Shown here in pieces: positions 41,317 to 49,446 of a stretch of DNA of 64,000 bases. The notes under the pieces were generated by a model. The model searched no databases. It saw only the letters and a list, made by a program, of their open reading frames with translations, and had not been told where the DNA came from. Source of the stretch: DASXHD01 sp036488725 (GTDB lineage: Bacteria > Myxococcota_A > Polyangia > Polyangiales > Polyangiaceae); assembly GCA_036488725.1 (NCBI GenBank), contig DASXHD010000139.1:1-64000 (forward strand), written 5' to 3'. A program made the translations under genes and the position numbers. Position 1 is the stretch's first letter. Every line of letters begins with the position of its first letter.

Positions 41317-42174
41317 TCAGCGCGCGATCTCGCCGAGGCGGCCCGATTGGTAATCCACGATCGCTTGGCGGATCTCGCTCTCGGTGTTCATGACGAACGG
41401 GCCGTACTGCACGACCGGCTCGTTCAACGGAATTCCGGAGAGAACGAGGAGGTCGGCCGACTCGAACGCGGCGAGCTCGATCGAGTCGCCTTCGCCGAGC
41501 ATCGCGAGCTCGCCCTCGCGCACGTCTTTGCCGGACACTTTCGCGTCGCCGCGGAAGACGTAAGCGTACGCCGCGTGCTCGCGCGGAAGCGGGACGTCGA
41601 CCTTCGCGCCGGCGTCGAGCGTGAAATGCAGAAAGCTGATCGGCGTGCGTGTCTCGATGACGGCGCGGACGCCGAGCGCCTCGCCGGCGACGACCTTGAC
41701 CTTCGCGAGGCCGTCGGCGCTCGCGCCTTCGGGGATCGCGTCGCGCGCGATCTCCTGGTAACGCGGCGACATCATCTTGTCGCGTTTCGGTAGGTTCACC
41801 CAGATCTGAAAGCCGTGCATGCGGCCTCCGCGCTCGCGAAACGCCGCTGACGGCATCTCGGAGTGAACGATGCCGCGGCCGGCCGTCATCCACTGCACGT
41901 CGCCCGACCCGAGCTTGCCTCGGTGACCCGCGGAGTCCTCGTGCTCCATCTCGCCGTCGAGCACGTAGGTGACGGTCTCGAAGCCGCGGTGCGGATGATC
42001 GGGCGCGCCGATGGCCTCGCCCGGCGCGTAGTCGACGGGCCCCATCTCGTCGAGCAAGAGGAACGGGTCCGCGTGACGAAGCCCCGCGGTGGGAAACGGA
42101 CGGCGCACGACGAAGCCGCCGCCCTCGGTTTGACGATGCGCTCGAACGACTCGAACGATTTCACGACGAGACAT
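41317..42174 (-). CDS. Pirin-family protein
   Basis: A 285-residue cytoplasmic protein of normal pirin length. The N-terminal cupin has the metal-binding motif HPHRGFETVTYVLDGEMEHEDS (His residues at about 56, 58 and near HED), followed by the second cupin. Pirins bind iron and can act as quercetinases or redox-sensitive regulators. Start ATG 42174 has AAGGAG seven bases upstream and overlaps the end of the MarR gene by 14 bases, so MarR and pirin are co-expressed and probably functionally linked. Confidence 0.9.
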   Translation of the reverse strand: MSRREIVRVVRAHRQTEGGGFVVRRPFPTAGLRHADPFLLLDEMGPVDYAPGEAIGAPDHPHRGFETVTYVLDGEMEHEDSAGHRGKLGSGDVQWMTAGRGIVHSEMPSAAFRERGGRMHGFQIWVNLPKRDKMMSPRYQEIARDAIPEGASADGLAKVKVVAGEALGVRAVIETRTPISFLHFTLDAGAKVDVPLPREHAAYAYVFRGDAKVSGKDVREGELAMLGEGDSIELAAFESADLLVLSGIPLNEPVVQYGPFVMNTESEIRQAIVDYQSGRLGEIAR

Positions 42175-42607
42175 GATCGGTCTCCTTTTCATCTGCGGTG
42201 GTGCCGAGCTTCTTCAAGAGCTTCGCGAGCGTGTCGCGCTCGGCCTTCGACAAGCCCGCGGCTGCGCGATCCATCGCGCGCTCGTGCTCGGCGAACACCT
42301 CACGAATGCGCGCCGTGCCGCGCTTGGTGAGCGACACGATGCGCGCGCGCCGGTCGTTCGGGTCGAACCCGCGCTCGACGAGACCACGCCCCTCGAGCCG
42401 GTCGATCGCCGTCGTGATCGACCCGCTCGTGAGGTCGACACGCCGTCCGATTTCGTTCACGGGCTGCGGCCCCTTGTGCAGCAGCAGCTCGAGCACGGCG
42501 AAATCGGAGAAGCACATGTCGAGCGCCTCGATGCTTTGGACCGCGTGCCTGCGAAGCGAGCGGTGCGCCTTCATGAGGACGAGCCAGACATGGGTGCCGG
42601 AAGCCAT
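42161..42607 (-). CDS. MarR-family transcriptional regulator
   Basis: A 148-residue winged-helix protein. The HTH lies at about 40-85 (FAVLELLLHKGPQPVNEIGR, then DLTSGSITTAIDRLEGRG) with the DxRxxxVxLT wing (NDRRARIVSLTKRG). MarR proteins usually repress themselves and a neighbour, here pirin, and respond to phenolic or oxidative signals. ATG 42607 is chosen because it leaves the quasi-palindrome at 42617-42645 upstream of the gene; an alternative TTG/ATG start lies within that palindrome. Confidence 0.9.
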   Translation of the reverse strand: MASGTHVWLVLMKAHRSLRRHAVQSIEALDMCFSDFAVLELLLHKGPQPVNEIGRRVDLTSGSITTAIDRLEGRGLVERGFDPNDRRARIVSLTKRGTARIREVFAEHERAMDRAAAGLSKAERDTLAKLLKKLGTTADEKETDHVSS

Positions 42608-42616
42608 GTCCAGAAA

Positions 42617-42645
42617 CCTTGACATCAAGACACTTCACGTCAAGG
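42617..42645. promoter_or_regulatory. Putative MarR operator (29-bp inverted repeat)
   Basis: The outer arms CCTTGAC (42617-42623) and GTCAAGG (42639-42645) form a perfect inverted repeat separated by 15 bp; inside are further CTTGA-like half-sites, each of which pairs with a partner around 2-bp spacers. It lies 10 bp upstream of the chosen MarR start and 3 bp past the stop of the next gene, an ideal place for auto-repression. Confidence 0.55.
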
Positions 42646-42647
42646 TG

Positions 42648-43688
42648 TCACCACCAGATCGCGATTTGGTCGAGGTTCGTCGACGTGTCGGTCGCGCCGA
42701 ACGGGCAGCCGACGTTGATCTCGTCGATGCCGAGGCCGAGCGCCGCCAGCGAGAGCGGCGTGCCGTCGTCGAGCTGGAACTGTGCGAGCGGGATCTGCAC
42801 GCGTCGATAGACGCCCGGCGGTTGCGGGTCGGGGTGATAGAGCCACTGCGTCGCGAAGTGATAAATGCACGTCGAAAAATCGGTGCAGCTCGAGCCGTCG
42901 GGATTGTAGAGACGAATCCAAACCTCCGACCAAGTCGACGCGGGCGTTCCGATGCCGCGGATGAAGAGCTCGAGGTACGCGGTCGCGAAGAGCTTGTCGC
43001 TGAGGCCGAGGCCGTCGATGCGGAGACCGAGGCCGGCCTCGCGCAAGTTCTCGAAGTCGGTGCCGGGCGGCACCGGAAAAAAGAGGCTCGGACCGCCGTC
43101 GACGCCGCCGTCGGGCGCGATCGAGAACGCGGGAGCGAGCGGGATCGTGATCGCGCCGTTCGGGAGGACCCCGTCGAAATCGACGAGCTCGCGCGTGCGC
43201 GGGCTGTCGGTCTCGGCGCGCACGGATCCCGTTTGAAACGTGTGACCGTCGACGTCGGTCACCGTGAGCACCGCGTCGTACTCGGTCGCCGGCTGCATCT
43301 CGGACGTGATCGTTCCGGTGACGATGTCGTAGCCGGACGATTGCTTGATTTGATAACCGCCGAGCTCTTCGTTGTCGGCGCTCGTCCACGTCTTCGCGCC
43401 CGGCGCGCCCGCCACCGGGCTCGTGACCGCGAGCGAGTAGCTCACGAGATTCGTCCCGTCGCCCTCGAGCGTCCACGCCCAGCGCACCGAGCTCGGCGTC
43501 GCCCACGCGACGTGAAAATCGGTGACGTAAACGAGCGAGTCGATCTGCCGGCACGCGCCGTCCACGCACGTGAGGCTCGCGGGGCACGTGTCCGTGCAGG
43601 TCTTGCCTTCGTACGACACGTCCGGAACCGAGCACGCGCCCGAGAGCAGAATGCCGAGCGCGCAGACCTTCGCGACCCTCACGATCAC
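42648..43688 (-). CDS. Lipoprotein with FN3-like and beta-sandwich domains
   Basis: A 346-residue lipoprotein: lipobox SGAC, a Cys-rich turn (CTDTCPASLTCVDGAC), a fibronectin type III-like region (about 50-165; VYVTDFHVAWATPSSVRWAW, TPATEYDAVLTVTDVDGH) and a beta-sandwich C-terminus (ELFIRGIGTPASTWSEVWIRLY, YHFATQWLYHPDPQPPGVY). It probably binds carbohydrate; no catalytic motif is seen. It is convergent with none and sits between the MarR/pirin unit and the jelly-roll lipoproteins. Confidence 0.8.
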   Translation of the reverse strand: MIVRVAKVCALGILLSGACSVPDVSYEGKTCTDTCPASLTCVDGACRQIDSLVYVTDFHVAWATPSSVRWAWTLEGDGTNLVSYSLAVTSPVAGAPGAKTWTSADNEELGGYQIKQSSGYDIVTGTITSEMQPATEYDAVLTVTDVDGHTFQTGSVRAETDSPRTRELVDFDGVLPNGAITIPLAPAFSIAPDGGVDGGPSLFFPVPPGTDFENLREAGLGLRIDGLGLSDKLFATAYLELFIRGIGTPASTWSEVWIRLYNPDGSSCTDFSTCIYHFATQWLYHPDPQPPGVYRRVQIPLAQFQLDDGTPLSLAALGLGIDEINVGCPFGATDTSTNLDQIAIWW

Positions 43689-43698
43689 TCGGAGGTTA

Positions 43699-44787
43699 TC
43701 ACTGGATGCAGCCGACGCGCTCCTTGGCGATCACCATGTCGGCGTAGCCGACGTTGCCGGTCACGCCGCTGTCGGTCACGTAATTCTGCGGCCAAAAATA
43801 ATTGAGCTGGAGCGCGAGCGTCGAGCGCCACTGGAGATCGAGCACCGTATTGAACGGCGCGGGATAATCGGTGCACTCCGAGCCGTCGGCCGAGGGCGTG
43901 CAGAACTTGTCGCGGATCCAATAACCGTCCGGCCCGGAGCCGGTGAAGCTGCTCACGAGCGCGTCGTTCTTCCAGACTTCGAGCACGCCGTCTTTCGCCG
44001 ACGCCGCGTCGGAGTTGAGCTTCACGTGAACCTCGACGCAGACCCATTTCGTTTCGTCGAGCGAGAACTTCGTTTGGTTGACGAGCGCGTTGCCGTAGTA
44101 CGCGGTCGACCCGCTGGGCTGCGCCATCCACGAATGCATGCCCATCCAATAATTGTAGAAGTCGAACTGGGCGCTCGCGGTGCCGACGTTCCAGACGGGC
44201 TCCATCGCGACGCTGAAGCGATCGTCGCCGTTGGGTTTCAAGCCCGCTTGCGGATTCGGATACGGAGTCGGCGGATTGTAGCCGCCGAACCAGACGCCGG
44301 TGTGGTGCCAGGCGATCGACGCGTCGTACTTCACGTACCAGCGCACGTACCATTCGTCGTAACCGGTCGAGAAGCGTTTGTAGAAATCCGTCGCGTTCGC
44401 GCCGTCGCCGCTCGCGGTCAGGCGAATCGACGCGGGGCTCTTGCTCTTCGCGGGGAGATCTTGGACGAGCGTCATGCCCGGCGGGTTCGCCGCGGAGTCG
44501 TAGCGCGCGGTGAATGCGCCGACGGTGCCTTCGTCGAAGAGCTCTGCCCAGATGACCGACGGATCGCTCGCGATGCCGACGTCGCCTGGGTACTTCGCGG
44601 AGAGGCCGGCGCCGGTGCCCGCGTCGTTCGTTGGTCCCGCTTCGCCGGCTTCGGTCGCGCCGCCGTCCGAGGTGGGACCTGCCGCGTCGCCGGGCGGGGA
44701 GCCGCCGTCGGGCGTGGGCACGTCGGGGTTGGACGAGCAAGCGGCGAGCGCCGCCACGAGCAGGAGTGATCGCATGGGCCGCTTCAT
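43699..44787 (-). CDS. Jelly-roll lipoprotein (lectin/lyase-like)
   Basis: A 362-residue lipoprotein starting at ATG 44787: lipobox LAAC, Asp/Gly/Pro linker to about residue 70, then a beta-jelly-roll with many aromatic residues (RFSTGYDEWYVRWYVKYD, WHHTGVWFGGYNPP, FDFYNYWMGMHSWM, WVCVEVHVKLNSD, LEVWKNDALVSSF). These features resemble polysaccharide lyase/lectin folds. ATG 44775 is an alternative start. Divergent from the paralogue at 44833 across 45 bp, a region that also holds a near-consensus sigma54 promoter pointing at 44833. Confidence 0.8.
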   Translation of the reverse strand: MKRPMRSLLLVAALAACSSNPDVPTPDGGSPPGDAAGPTSDGGATEAGEAGPTNDAGTGAGLSAKYPGDVGIASDPSVIWAELFDEGTVGAFTARYDSAANPPGMTLVQDLPAKSKSPASIRLTASGDGANATDFYKRFSTGYDEWYVRWYVKYDASIAWHHTGVWFGGYNPPTPYPNPQAGLKPNGDDRFSVAMEPVWNVGTASAQFDFYNYWMGMHSWMAQPSGSTAYYGNALVNQTKFSLDETKWVCVEVHVKLNSDAASAKDGVLEVWKNDALVSSFTGSGPDGYWIRDKFCTPSADGSECTDYPAPFNTVLDLQWRSTLALQLNYFWPQNYVTDSGVTGNVGYADMVIAKERVGCIQ

Positions 44788-44803
44788 TGTAATAGCTGAA
44801 CCG

Positions 44804-44819
44804 CGGCACGTCGATTGCT
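44804..44819 (+). promoter_or_regulatory. Near-consensus sigma54 promoter (-24/-12)
   Basis: The sequence CGGCAC, five bases, TTGCT (44804-44819) fits the sigma54 consensus TGGCAC-N5-TTGCW with exactly the required spacing between GG (44805-44806) and GC (44817-44818); only the first T differs. It lies 13 bp before the ATG of the jelly-roll lipoprotein at 44833, implying a very short or leaderless transcript, in keeping with the lack of a Shine-Dalgarno there. The FHA-sigma54 activator gene is convergent just downstream. Confidence 0.5.
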
Positions 44820-44832
44820 GAATCGTTCGAGC

Positions 44833-45792
44833 ATGCGATATGCGATTTCGCTTTTCCTCCTCGCGGCGTGCTCTTCCGACCCGGGAGCGCCGCCGCCCGT
44901 CGACGCGGGAAGCGACGCGCGCGTGCAGGACGAAGCTGCGTCGCCGACCGACGCGGCGCCGGGCGACGCAGCAGTTCTCGATGCCGAAAACTACGGATGC
45001 TCCAACGGCGTGACGCCGACGACGACGCACGAGCCTCCCGGCATGGCGATGCAGATCGACACCGGCCCGCTCACGACGACGCCGCCCGCGACCGGCACGT
45101 GGACGAACGGCAACGCGACTTTCCAGATGGACAGCCCCGTGACGCCGACCCAGTACGGCGAATCGTCGGCGAACTTGGTGCGCGTGCCGTGCGGGAGCGG
45201 GCTTCGCATTCTCTACAATCCGTCGCTCTCCGGCGGCTGGTCGCCGGTGCGCTTCGGCGCGGCGATCGCGTCGCCGGGAAAGAGCACGTATTACCAGCGC
45301 TGGCGCGTTCGCACGGTGCCCAACTGGGCGGGGCCGCGAAACGGAAACGGCGTCAAAATGTGCGAGCCGCAAGCGATCGATCAGGGCGGCGGCGGCGGGA
45401 CCGGCACCAACGACATCCTCATGATGTGGCCCAACGGCGCCCCCAACGATCAGATGTCGGCGATGGAAGGCATCCAAGGTCCGAACGACATTTTTCGCGA
45501 CCTCGGGATCAACCAGAACGCGCCGGGAAATCTGAGCGACGGCGCGTGGCATTGGGACGAGCGGATCTTCGTCGCGGAGAGCGCGCCGGGCGCGGGCGAT
45601 GGGCAGTACCTCGCGTACGAAGACGGCGTTTTAGTTGCAAAATACACGGATGTCCTCTGGGTCGCGGCCGGCGGAACCTGGGGCATCACGGGTTGGCTCG
45701 TGGATCCGACGTTCGGCGGCGCGCCCGAATCGACGCACCCGCTCGCGGGCGACTACTGGGATTTCGATCAGCTCTACGTCAGCACCAAATGA
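44833..45792 (+). CDS. Jelly-roll lipoprotein with predicted sigma54 promoter
   Basis: A 319-residue lipoprotein: lipobox LAAC, Asp/Ala/Pro linker, then a beta-sandwich with Trp- and Gly-rich strands (GWSPVRFGAAIASPGKSTYY, RWRVRTVPNWAG, DGAWHWDERIFVAE, YLAYEDGVLVAKYTD, WDFDQLYVSTK). It belongs to the same structural group as 40359, 43699, 49447 and 50352. No Shine-Dalgarno is seen before ATG 44833, and a strong sigma54-like promoter lies just upstream. It is convergent with the FHA-sigma54 activator; repeated dyads separate the two stops. Confidence 0.8.
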   Translation: MRYAISLFLLAACSSDPGAPPPVDAGSDARVQDEAASPTDAAPGDAAVLDAENYGCSNGVTPTTTHEPPGMAMQIDTGPLTTTPPATGTWTNGNATFQMDSPVTPTQYGESSANLVRVPCGSGLRILYNPSLSGGWSPVRFGAAIASPGKSTYYQRWRVRTVPNWAGPRNGNGVKMCEPQAIDQGGGGGTGTNDILMMWPNGAPNDQMSAMEGIQGPNDIFRDLGINQNAPGNLSDGAWHWDERIFVAESAPGAGDGQYLAYEDGVLVAKYTDVLWVAAGGTWGITGWLVDPTFGGAPESTHPLAGDYWDFDQLYVSTK

Positions 45793-45824
45793 ACGAATCG
45801 TTCGCCGGACGAACGAATCGTTCG
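45791..45824. repeat. Two direct copies of a near-palindromic 14-mer between convergent genes
   Basis: GAACGAATCGTTCG occurs at 45791-45804 and again at 45811-45824, a perfect direct repeat 20 bp apart. Each copy is almost self-complementary (GAACGA-A-TCGTTC). They fill the gap between the stop of the jelly-roll lipoprotein and the stop of the FHA-sigma54 activator, so they may act as a bidirectional terminator or a protein-binding site. Confidence 0.85.
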
Positions 45825-45825
45825 C

Positions 45826-47166
45826 TCAATGACTGCGCTGGCGGAGCTTTTGGAAGTAACGGAGGCCGATGCCGGACGCTTCGGCGGCACGGGCGACGTC
45901 GCCGCCGTGGGCCTCGAGCAAGCGCGCGACGTAACGCCGCTCGAATTCGGCGAGGAGCTCGTCGCGCGCGCGCGGGAAGGGGAGGCCGAGGCCGAGGAGG
46001 CGTTCGATGGCGTCCTGCATCGGCGCTTCGGCGGGCTCCATCGCGCGGGCGATGGCTTCTTGTTTGGCGATGTCGGCGAGATCGCCGAGCGCGAAGTGAC
46101 GCGCGACCGTGTTGCGAAGCTCGCGGACGTTGCCGGGCCACGGCTCGGCGTCCCACTGCGCGAGGAGGGACTCGGGCAAAAGCCGCTGCTCGCCGCCGAG
46201 CTGCTCCCAGATGTGCCGCGCGAGGAGCGTCACGTCGCCCGTGCGCCGACGGAGCGGGGGGAGCTCGATGCGCGCGACCGCGAGCCGATGGAAGAGATCG
46301 TCGCGGAAGCGGCCTTCGATGATTTCGCGATCGAGATCGCGTCGCGTCGCCGCGATGAGCCGAACGTCGACGTGAATCCAGCGATCGCCGCCCACGCGGC
46401 GCACCTCGCCGCGCTCGATCGCTCGGAGGAGCTTCGGCTGGAGCGCGAGATCGAGGTCGCCGATTTCGTCGATGAGGAGCGTGCCGCCGTGCGCTTGCTC
46501 GAAGACGCCGCGGCGCGCCGCGAGCGCGCCGGTGAACGCGCCGCGCTCGTGTCCGAAGAGCTCGCTCTCGGCGAGATTCGGCGGAACGGCGGTGCAATCG
46601 AAGACGACGAACGGATTGCCCGCGCGCGGCCCGAGCGCGACGATCGATTCGGCGAGCACTTCTTTGCCCGTGCCGGTCTCACCCTCGATGATGACCGGGA
46701 CGTTCGACTCGGCGAGCCGTTGGCAGAGCGGATAGAGCCGGCGCATCTCGGGGCTCGCGCCGACGAGCTTGCCGAACGAGGTCGACGCGGGCGGCTCGCG
46801 GCCGGCGTCCTCCTCGCGATCCAAACGGAGGACGGTGCCGCCGACGCGAATCAGCTCTTCGCCGAAGAGCTCGGCGTCGATCACGCGCACGCGATCGACG
46901 AACGTGCCGTTCGTGGAGCCGAGATCGGTGATGCGCACGCCCGCGTCGGTCGGCTCGAGCGCGAGGTGGCGGCGCGAGACCTCGGGGTCCGGAATGTGAA
47001 TCACGCACGCCGGTCCTTGCCCGAGGAGCATGCGCGGCTGGCTCCCATCGATGACGAACGTCGCGCCGACGTTCGCGCCGCTGACGACGCGAAGGACGAA
47101 GCGCGCGGGCGGAGCGCGATCGTCGGCCGCGCCGCGCATGACGCTCGTGCGCGTGTCGTCGCTCAT
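45826..47166 (-). CDS. FHA-domain sigma54-dependent transcription activator
   Basis: A 446-residue regulator. N-terminal FHA domain at about 22-115 (GQGPACVIHIPDPEVSRRHL, GSTNGTFVDRVRV), which binds phosphothreonine; AAA+ sigma54-interaction domain with Walker A GETGTGKE (162-169), the GAFTGA sigma54 loop intact at 209-214, Walker B GGTLLIDEIGDL (227-238); Fis-type HTH at the C-terminus (GGDVARAAEASGIGLRYFQK). It is divergent from a Ser/Thr kinase (47209), a typical arrangement in which the kinase phosphorylates a partner recognised by FHA. No REC domain, so control is through FHA. Confidence 0.95.
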   Translation of the reverse strand: MSDDTRTSVMRGAADDRAPPARFVLRVVSGANVGATFVIDGSQPRMLLGQGPACVIHIPDPEVSRRHLALEPTDAGVRITDLGSTNGTFVDRVRVIDAELFGEELIRVGGTVLRLDREEDAGREPPASTSFGKLVGASPEMRRLYPLCQRLAESNVPVIIEGETGTGKEVLAESIVALGPRAGNPFVVFDCTAVPPNLAESELFGHERGAFTGALAARRGVFEQAHGGTLLIDEIGDLDLALQPKLLRAIERGEVRRVGGDRWIHVDVRLIAATRRDLDREIIEGRFRDDLFHRLAVARIELPPLRRRTGDVTLLARHIWEQLGGEQRLLPESLLAQWDAEPWPGNVRELRNTVARHFALGDLADIAKQEAIARAMEPAEAPMQDAIERLLGLGLPFPRARDELLAEFERRYVARLLEAHGGDVARAAEASGIGLRYFQKLRQRSH

Positions 47167-47208
47167 CGACGGGTGAAGTTAACACGTTCGTGGTAATCTG
47201 GTCGGGTC

Positions 47209-48672
47209 GTGCGCGTCGGGCGATACGAGATCGCCGGTCACTTGGCGAGCGGCGGAATGGCGGAGGTTCTCCTCGCGCGCCTGAGCGGCCCGAGTGGGTT
47301 CGAGCGCGTCGTCGTGCTCAAACGGATCCTCCCGCACCTCGCGGGGCTCTCGTCGTTCGTGCAGATGTTTCTCGACGAGGCGCGCATCATCGCGCGCATC
47401 CACCACCCAAACGTCGTCGACGTCTACGAGCTCGGGACGGAGACGGGCGAGCTCTTCATGGTGATGGAGTATCTCGCGGGCGAGTCGATTTCGAGCGTGC
47501 TCAAACGGCTCGTCAGCCGCAACGAGACGATGCCGCCGCGGCTCGCCGCGTTCGTCGTCGCCGAAGCGTGCGCGGGGCTCCACGCGGCGCACGAGCTCTC
47601 GGACGACGAGAAAAATCCGCTCGGCGTCGTCCATCGCGACGTCTCGCCGCAGAACGTCTTCGTCACGTTCGACGGCGCGGTGAAGGTCATCGACTTCGGC
47701 ATCGCGAAGGCCGCGGATCGGATCGCGCGGACCGAGGCCGGCGACGTCAAAGGCAAGCTCGAGTACATGTCGCCCGAGCAATGCAAGAACGAGGCGCTCG
47801 ATCGGCGGACCGACGTTTTCGCGCTCGGGATCGTGCTCTACGAGCTGCTCGCGCGGCGGCGGTTGTTCAAGCGGCCGTCGCCTGCCGCGACGGTGCGCGC
47901 GGTGCTCCATGATCCGATCGTGCCGCCTTCGCGCCTCGCGCCGGATTGTCCGGCGAGCCTCGACGCGGTGTGCATGCGCGCGCTCGCGCGAGAGCCGGGC
48001 GCGCGTTACGCGACGGCGCTCGAGATGCGGCGCGATTTGATGGCTGCCGTCGCGGCGATCGGCGGAGACCATCTGCCCGAAGAGGAGCTCGCCGCGCTCA
48101 TGCAGACGGCGCTCGCCGATCGGCGCGAACAGAAAGAAGCGATGCTCGTTCGGATTCGCGAAGGCTCGAATCCCACCGACATGCCCTCGCCCGAAGCGGA
48201 GATGAACGTCGACATTCCGGTCGCGCCGACGCTCGGCCCGTCGCCGTCCGCTGCGCGCCGGTGGCGATGGTCGGCGGTGGCGGTCGCGGTCCTCGCAGTC
48301 GGCGGCGCGCTCGCGTGGGCTCGTTCGCGCGCTCGCATCGCGCCCGCGCTCGCGCCGAGCGTCGCGGCTGCGACCGTCGCTCCGTCGGCCGCGCCGGCAC
48401 CGATTCACGTCACGGTCGAGAGCGATCCGGGCGGCGCGACCGTGCTCGTCGACGGCGTGGCGACCGGCACGACGCCCGCGGTCCTCGCGTTCGCGCGCGG
48501 GGAAAAGCACGCCGTCGTCGTCCAGAAAAACGGCTACGCCGACGCGCGCGAGGACGTCTCCGCCGACGTCGACCAAAAGATCAAGCTGCCGCTTCAACGT
48601 CGCGCGCCCGCGGCGCACGTCTCCGGACCCGCTCCCCGCAAGAGCACCGACGAGCCGCCGGCCAAATGGTGA
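47209..48672 (+). CDS. Transmembrane Ser/Thr protein kinase with PEGA domain
   Basis: A 487-residue membrane kinase, GTG start 47209. Kinase domain at 5-275: Gly loop LASGGMAEV (12-20), catalytic Lys K38 (VVVLKRIL), HRDVSPQNV (142-150, catalytic loop) and DFG (162-164), all intact. One transmembrane helix at about 345-365, then an extracytoplasmic PEGA-like domain (HVTVESDPGGATVLVDGVAT) that may sense wall or sugar ligands. It is divergent from the FHA-sigma54 activator and overlaps the TPR gene downstream, forming a signalling unit. Confidence 0.95.
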   Translation: MRVGRYEIAGHLASGGMAEVLLARLSGPSGFERVVVLKRILPHLAGLSSFVQMFLDEARIIARIHHPNVVDVYELGTETGELFMVMEYLAGESISSVLKRLVSRNETMPPRLAAFVVAEACAGLHAAHELSDDEKNPLGVVHRDVSPQNVFVTFDGAVKVIDFGIAKAADRIARTEAGDVKGKLEYMSPEQCKNEALDRRTDVFALGIVLYELLARRRLFKRPSPAATVRAVLHDPIVPPSRLAPDCPASLDAVCMRALAREPGARYATALEMRRDLMAAVAAIGGDHLPEEELAALMQTALADRREQKEAMLVRIREGSNPTDMPSPEAEMNVDIPVAPTLGPSPSAARRWRWSAVAVAVLAVGGALAWARSRARIAPALAPSVAAATVAPSAAPAPIHVTVESDPGGATVLVDGVATGTTPAVLAFARGEKHAVVVQKNGYADAREDVSADVDQKIKLPLQRRAPAAHVSGPAPRKSTDEPPAKW

Positions 48673-49418
48673 AAGTCGTTCGCGTCGCGGTCCTCTTGGG
48701 CGTGCTCGTCGTGACGTCGGTCGCGCGCGCCGACGATCCGCACGCGCTCACCCAGCGCGCGAAGGTGGCGTTCGACTCCGGCGATTTCGGGACCGCGGCG
48801 AGCCTTCTCGAGCGCGCTTATGCGCTCAAGCCGTGGCCCGTGTTGCTCTACAACTTGGGGCGCGCGTACCAACAGGCCGGCCGGCGCGCGCAGGCCGTCG
48901 ACGCGTACGAGCGCTACCTCCGCAGCGAGCCCACGTCGGCGGACGCCGGCGCCGTGCGCGAATCGATTCGTCAGTTGAACGATCAGATCGCTCGCGATCG
49001 CGAGCTCGAGTCGCAGACCGCGGCCGCGAGAGATCGGCTCGCGCGCGAAGCCGAAGACGCGCGCCGCGCCCGCGAGGCCGCGCGCGAAGCGAACGAACGC
49101 GCGAGGCACAAAGCGAGCGCATGGCCGTGGATCGTGACCGGAACGGGCGTCGGCGCAGTCGCCGCCGGAAGCGTCTTGGGCGCGCTCGCGCTCTCGACCC
49201 ACGCGTCGGCCGTCGCCGAGCCTTCGGCGTCGAAGGCCGAGTCGCAGCAAGGGACGGCCCAATCGTTCGCGCTCGCGGCGAACGTTTTGTTCGTCGCCGG
49301 GAGCGCCATCGCCGTCGCCGGGCTCGTGTGGGGGATCGTCGACGTTCGACTCTCGCTTTCGCGCAAGCTCGAAGTGAGCGCTTCGCCGACGACGGTCGCT
49401 TTGCTGGTTCGATTTTAG
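48666..49418 (+). CDS. TPR protein with two C-terminal membrane helices
   Basis: A 250-residue protein starting at ATG 48666 (overlapping the kinase stop). A Sec signal peptide (VAVLLGVLVVTSVARA) precedes TPR repeats at about 25-110 (KVAFDSGDFGTAASLLERAY, YNLGRAYQQAGRRAQAVDAY, YLRSEPTSADAGAVRESIRQ), a charged coiled-coil (110-155) and two hydrophobic segments (about 160-180 and 205-230). It is co-translated with the kinase and is probably its periplasmic sensor or partner. A similar protein, 62674-63633, accompanies another kinase. Confidence 0.85.
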   Translation: MVKVVRVAVLLGVLVVTSVARADDPHALTQRAKVAFDSGDFGTAASLLERAYALKPWPVLLYNLGRAYQQAGRRAQAVDAYERYLRSEPTSADAGAVRESIRQLNDQIARDRELESQTAAARDRLAREAEDARRAREAAREANERARHKASAWPWIVTGTGVGAVAAGSVLGALALSTHASAVAEPSASKAESQQGTAQSFALAANVLFVAGSAIAVAGLVWGIVDVRLSLSRKLEVSASPTTVALLVRF

Positions 49419-49446
49419 CGGCACGACGTTTGCTGAGTCTTCCGGC

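Noticed and set aside
45829..47196. Plus-strand frame of 455 residues antisense to the FHA-sigma54 activator
   Set aside because: It mirrors the codons of a well-supported regulator, has no motif, and is rich in Arg/Glu/Ala as expected for antisense shadow.
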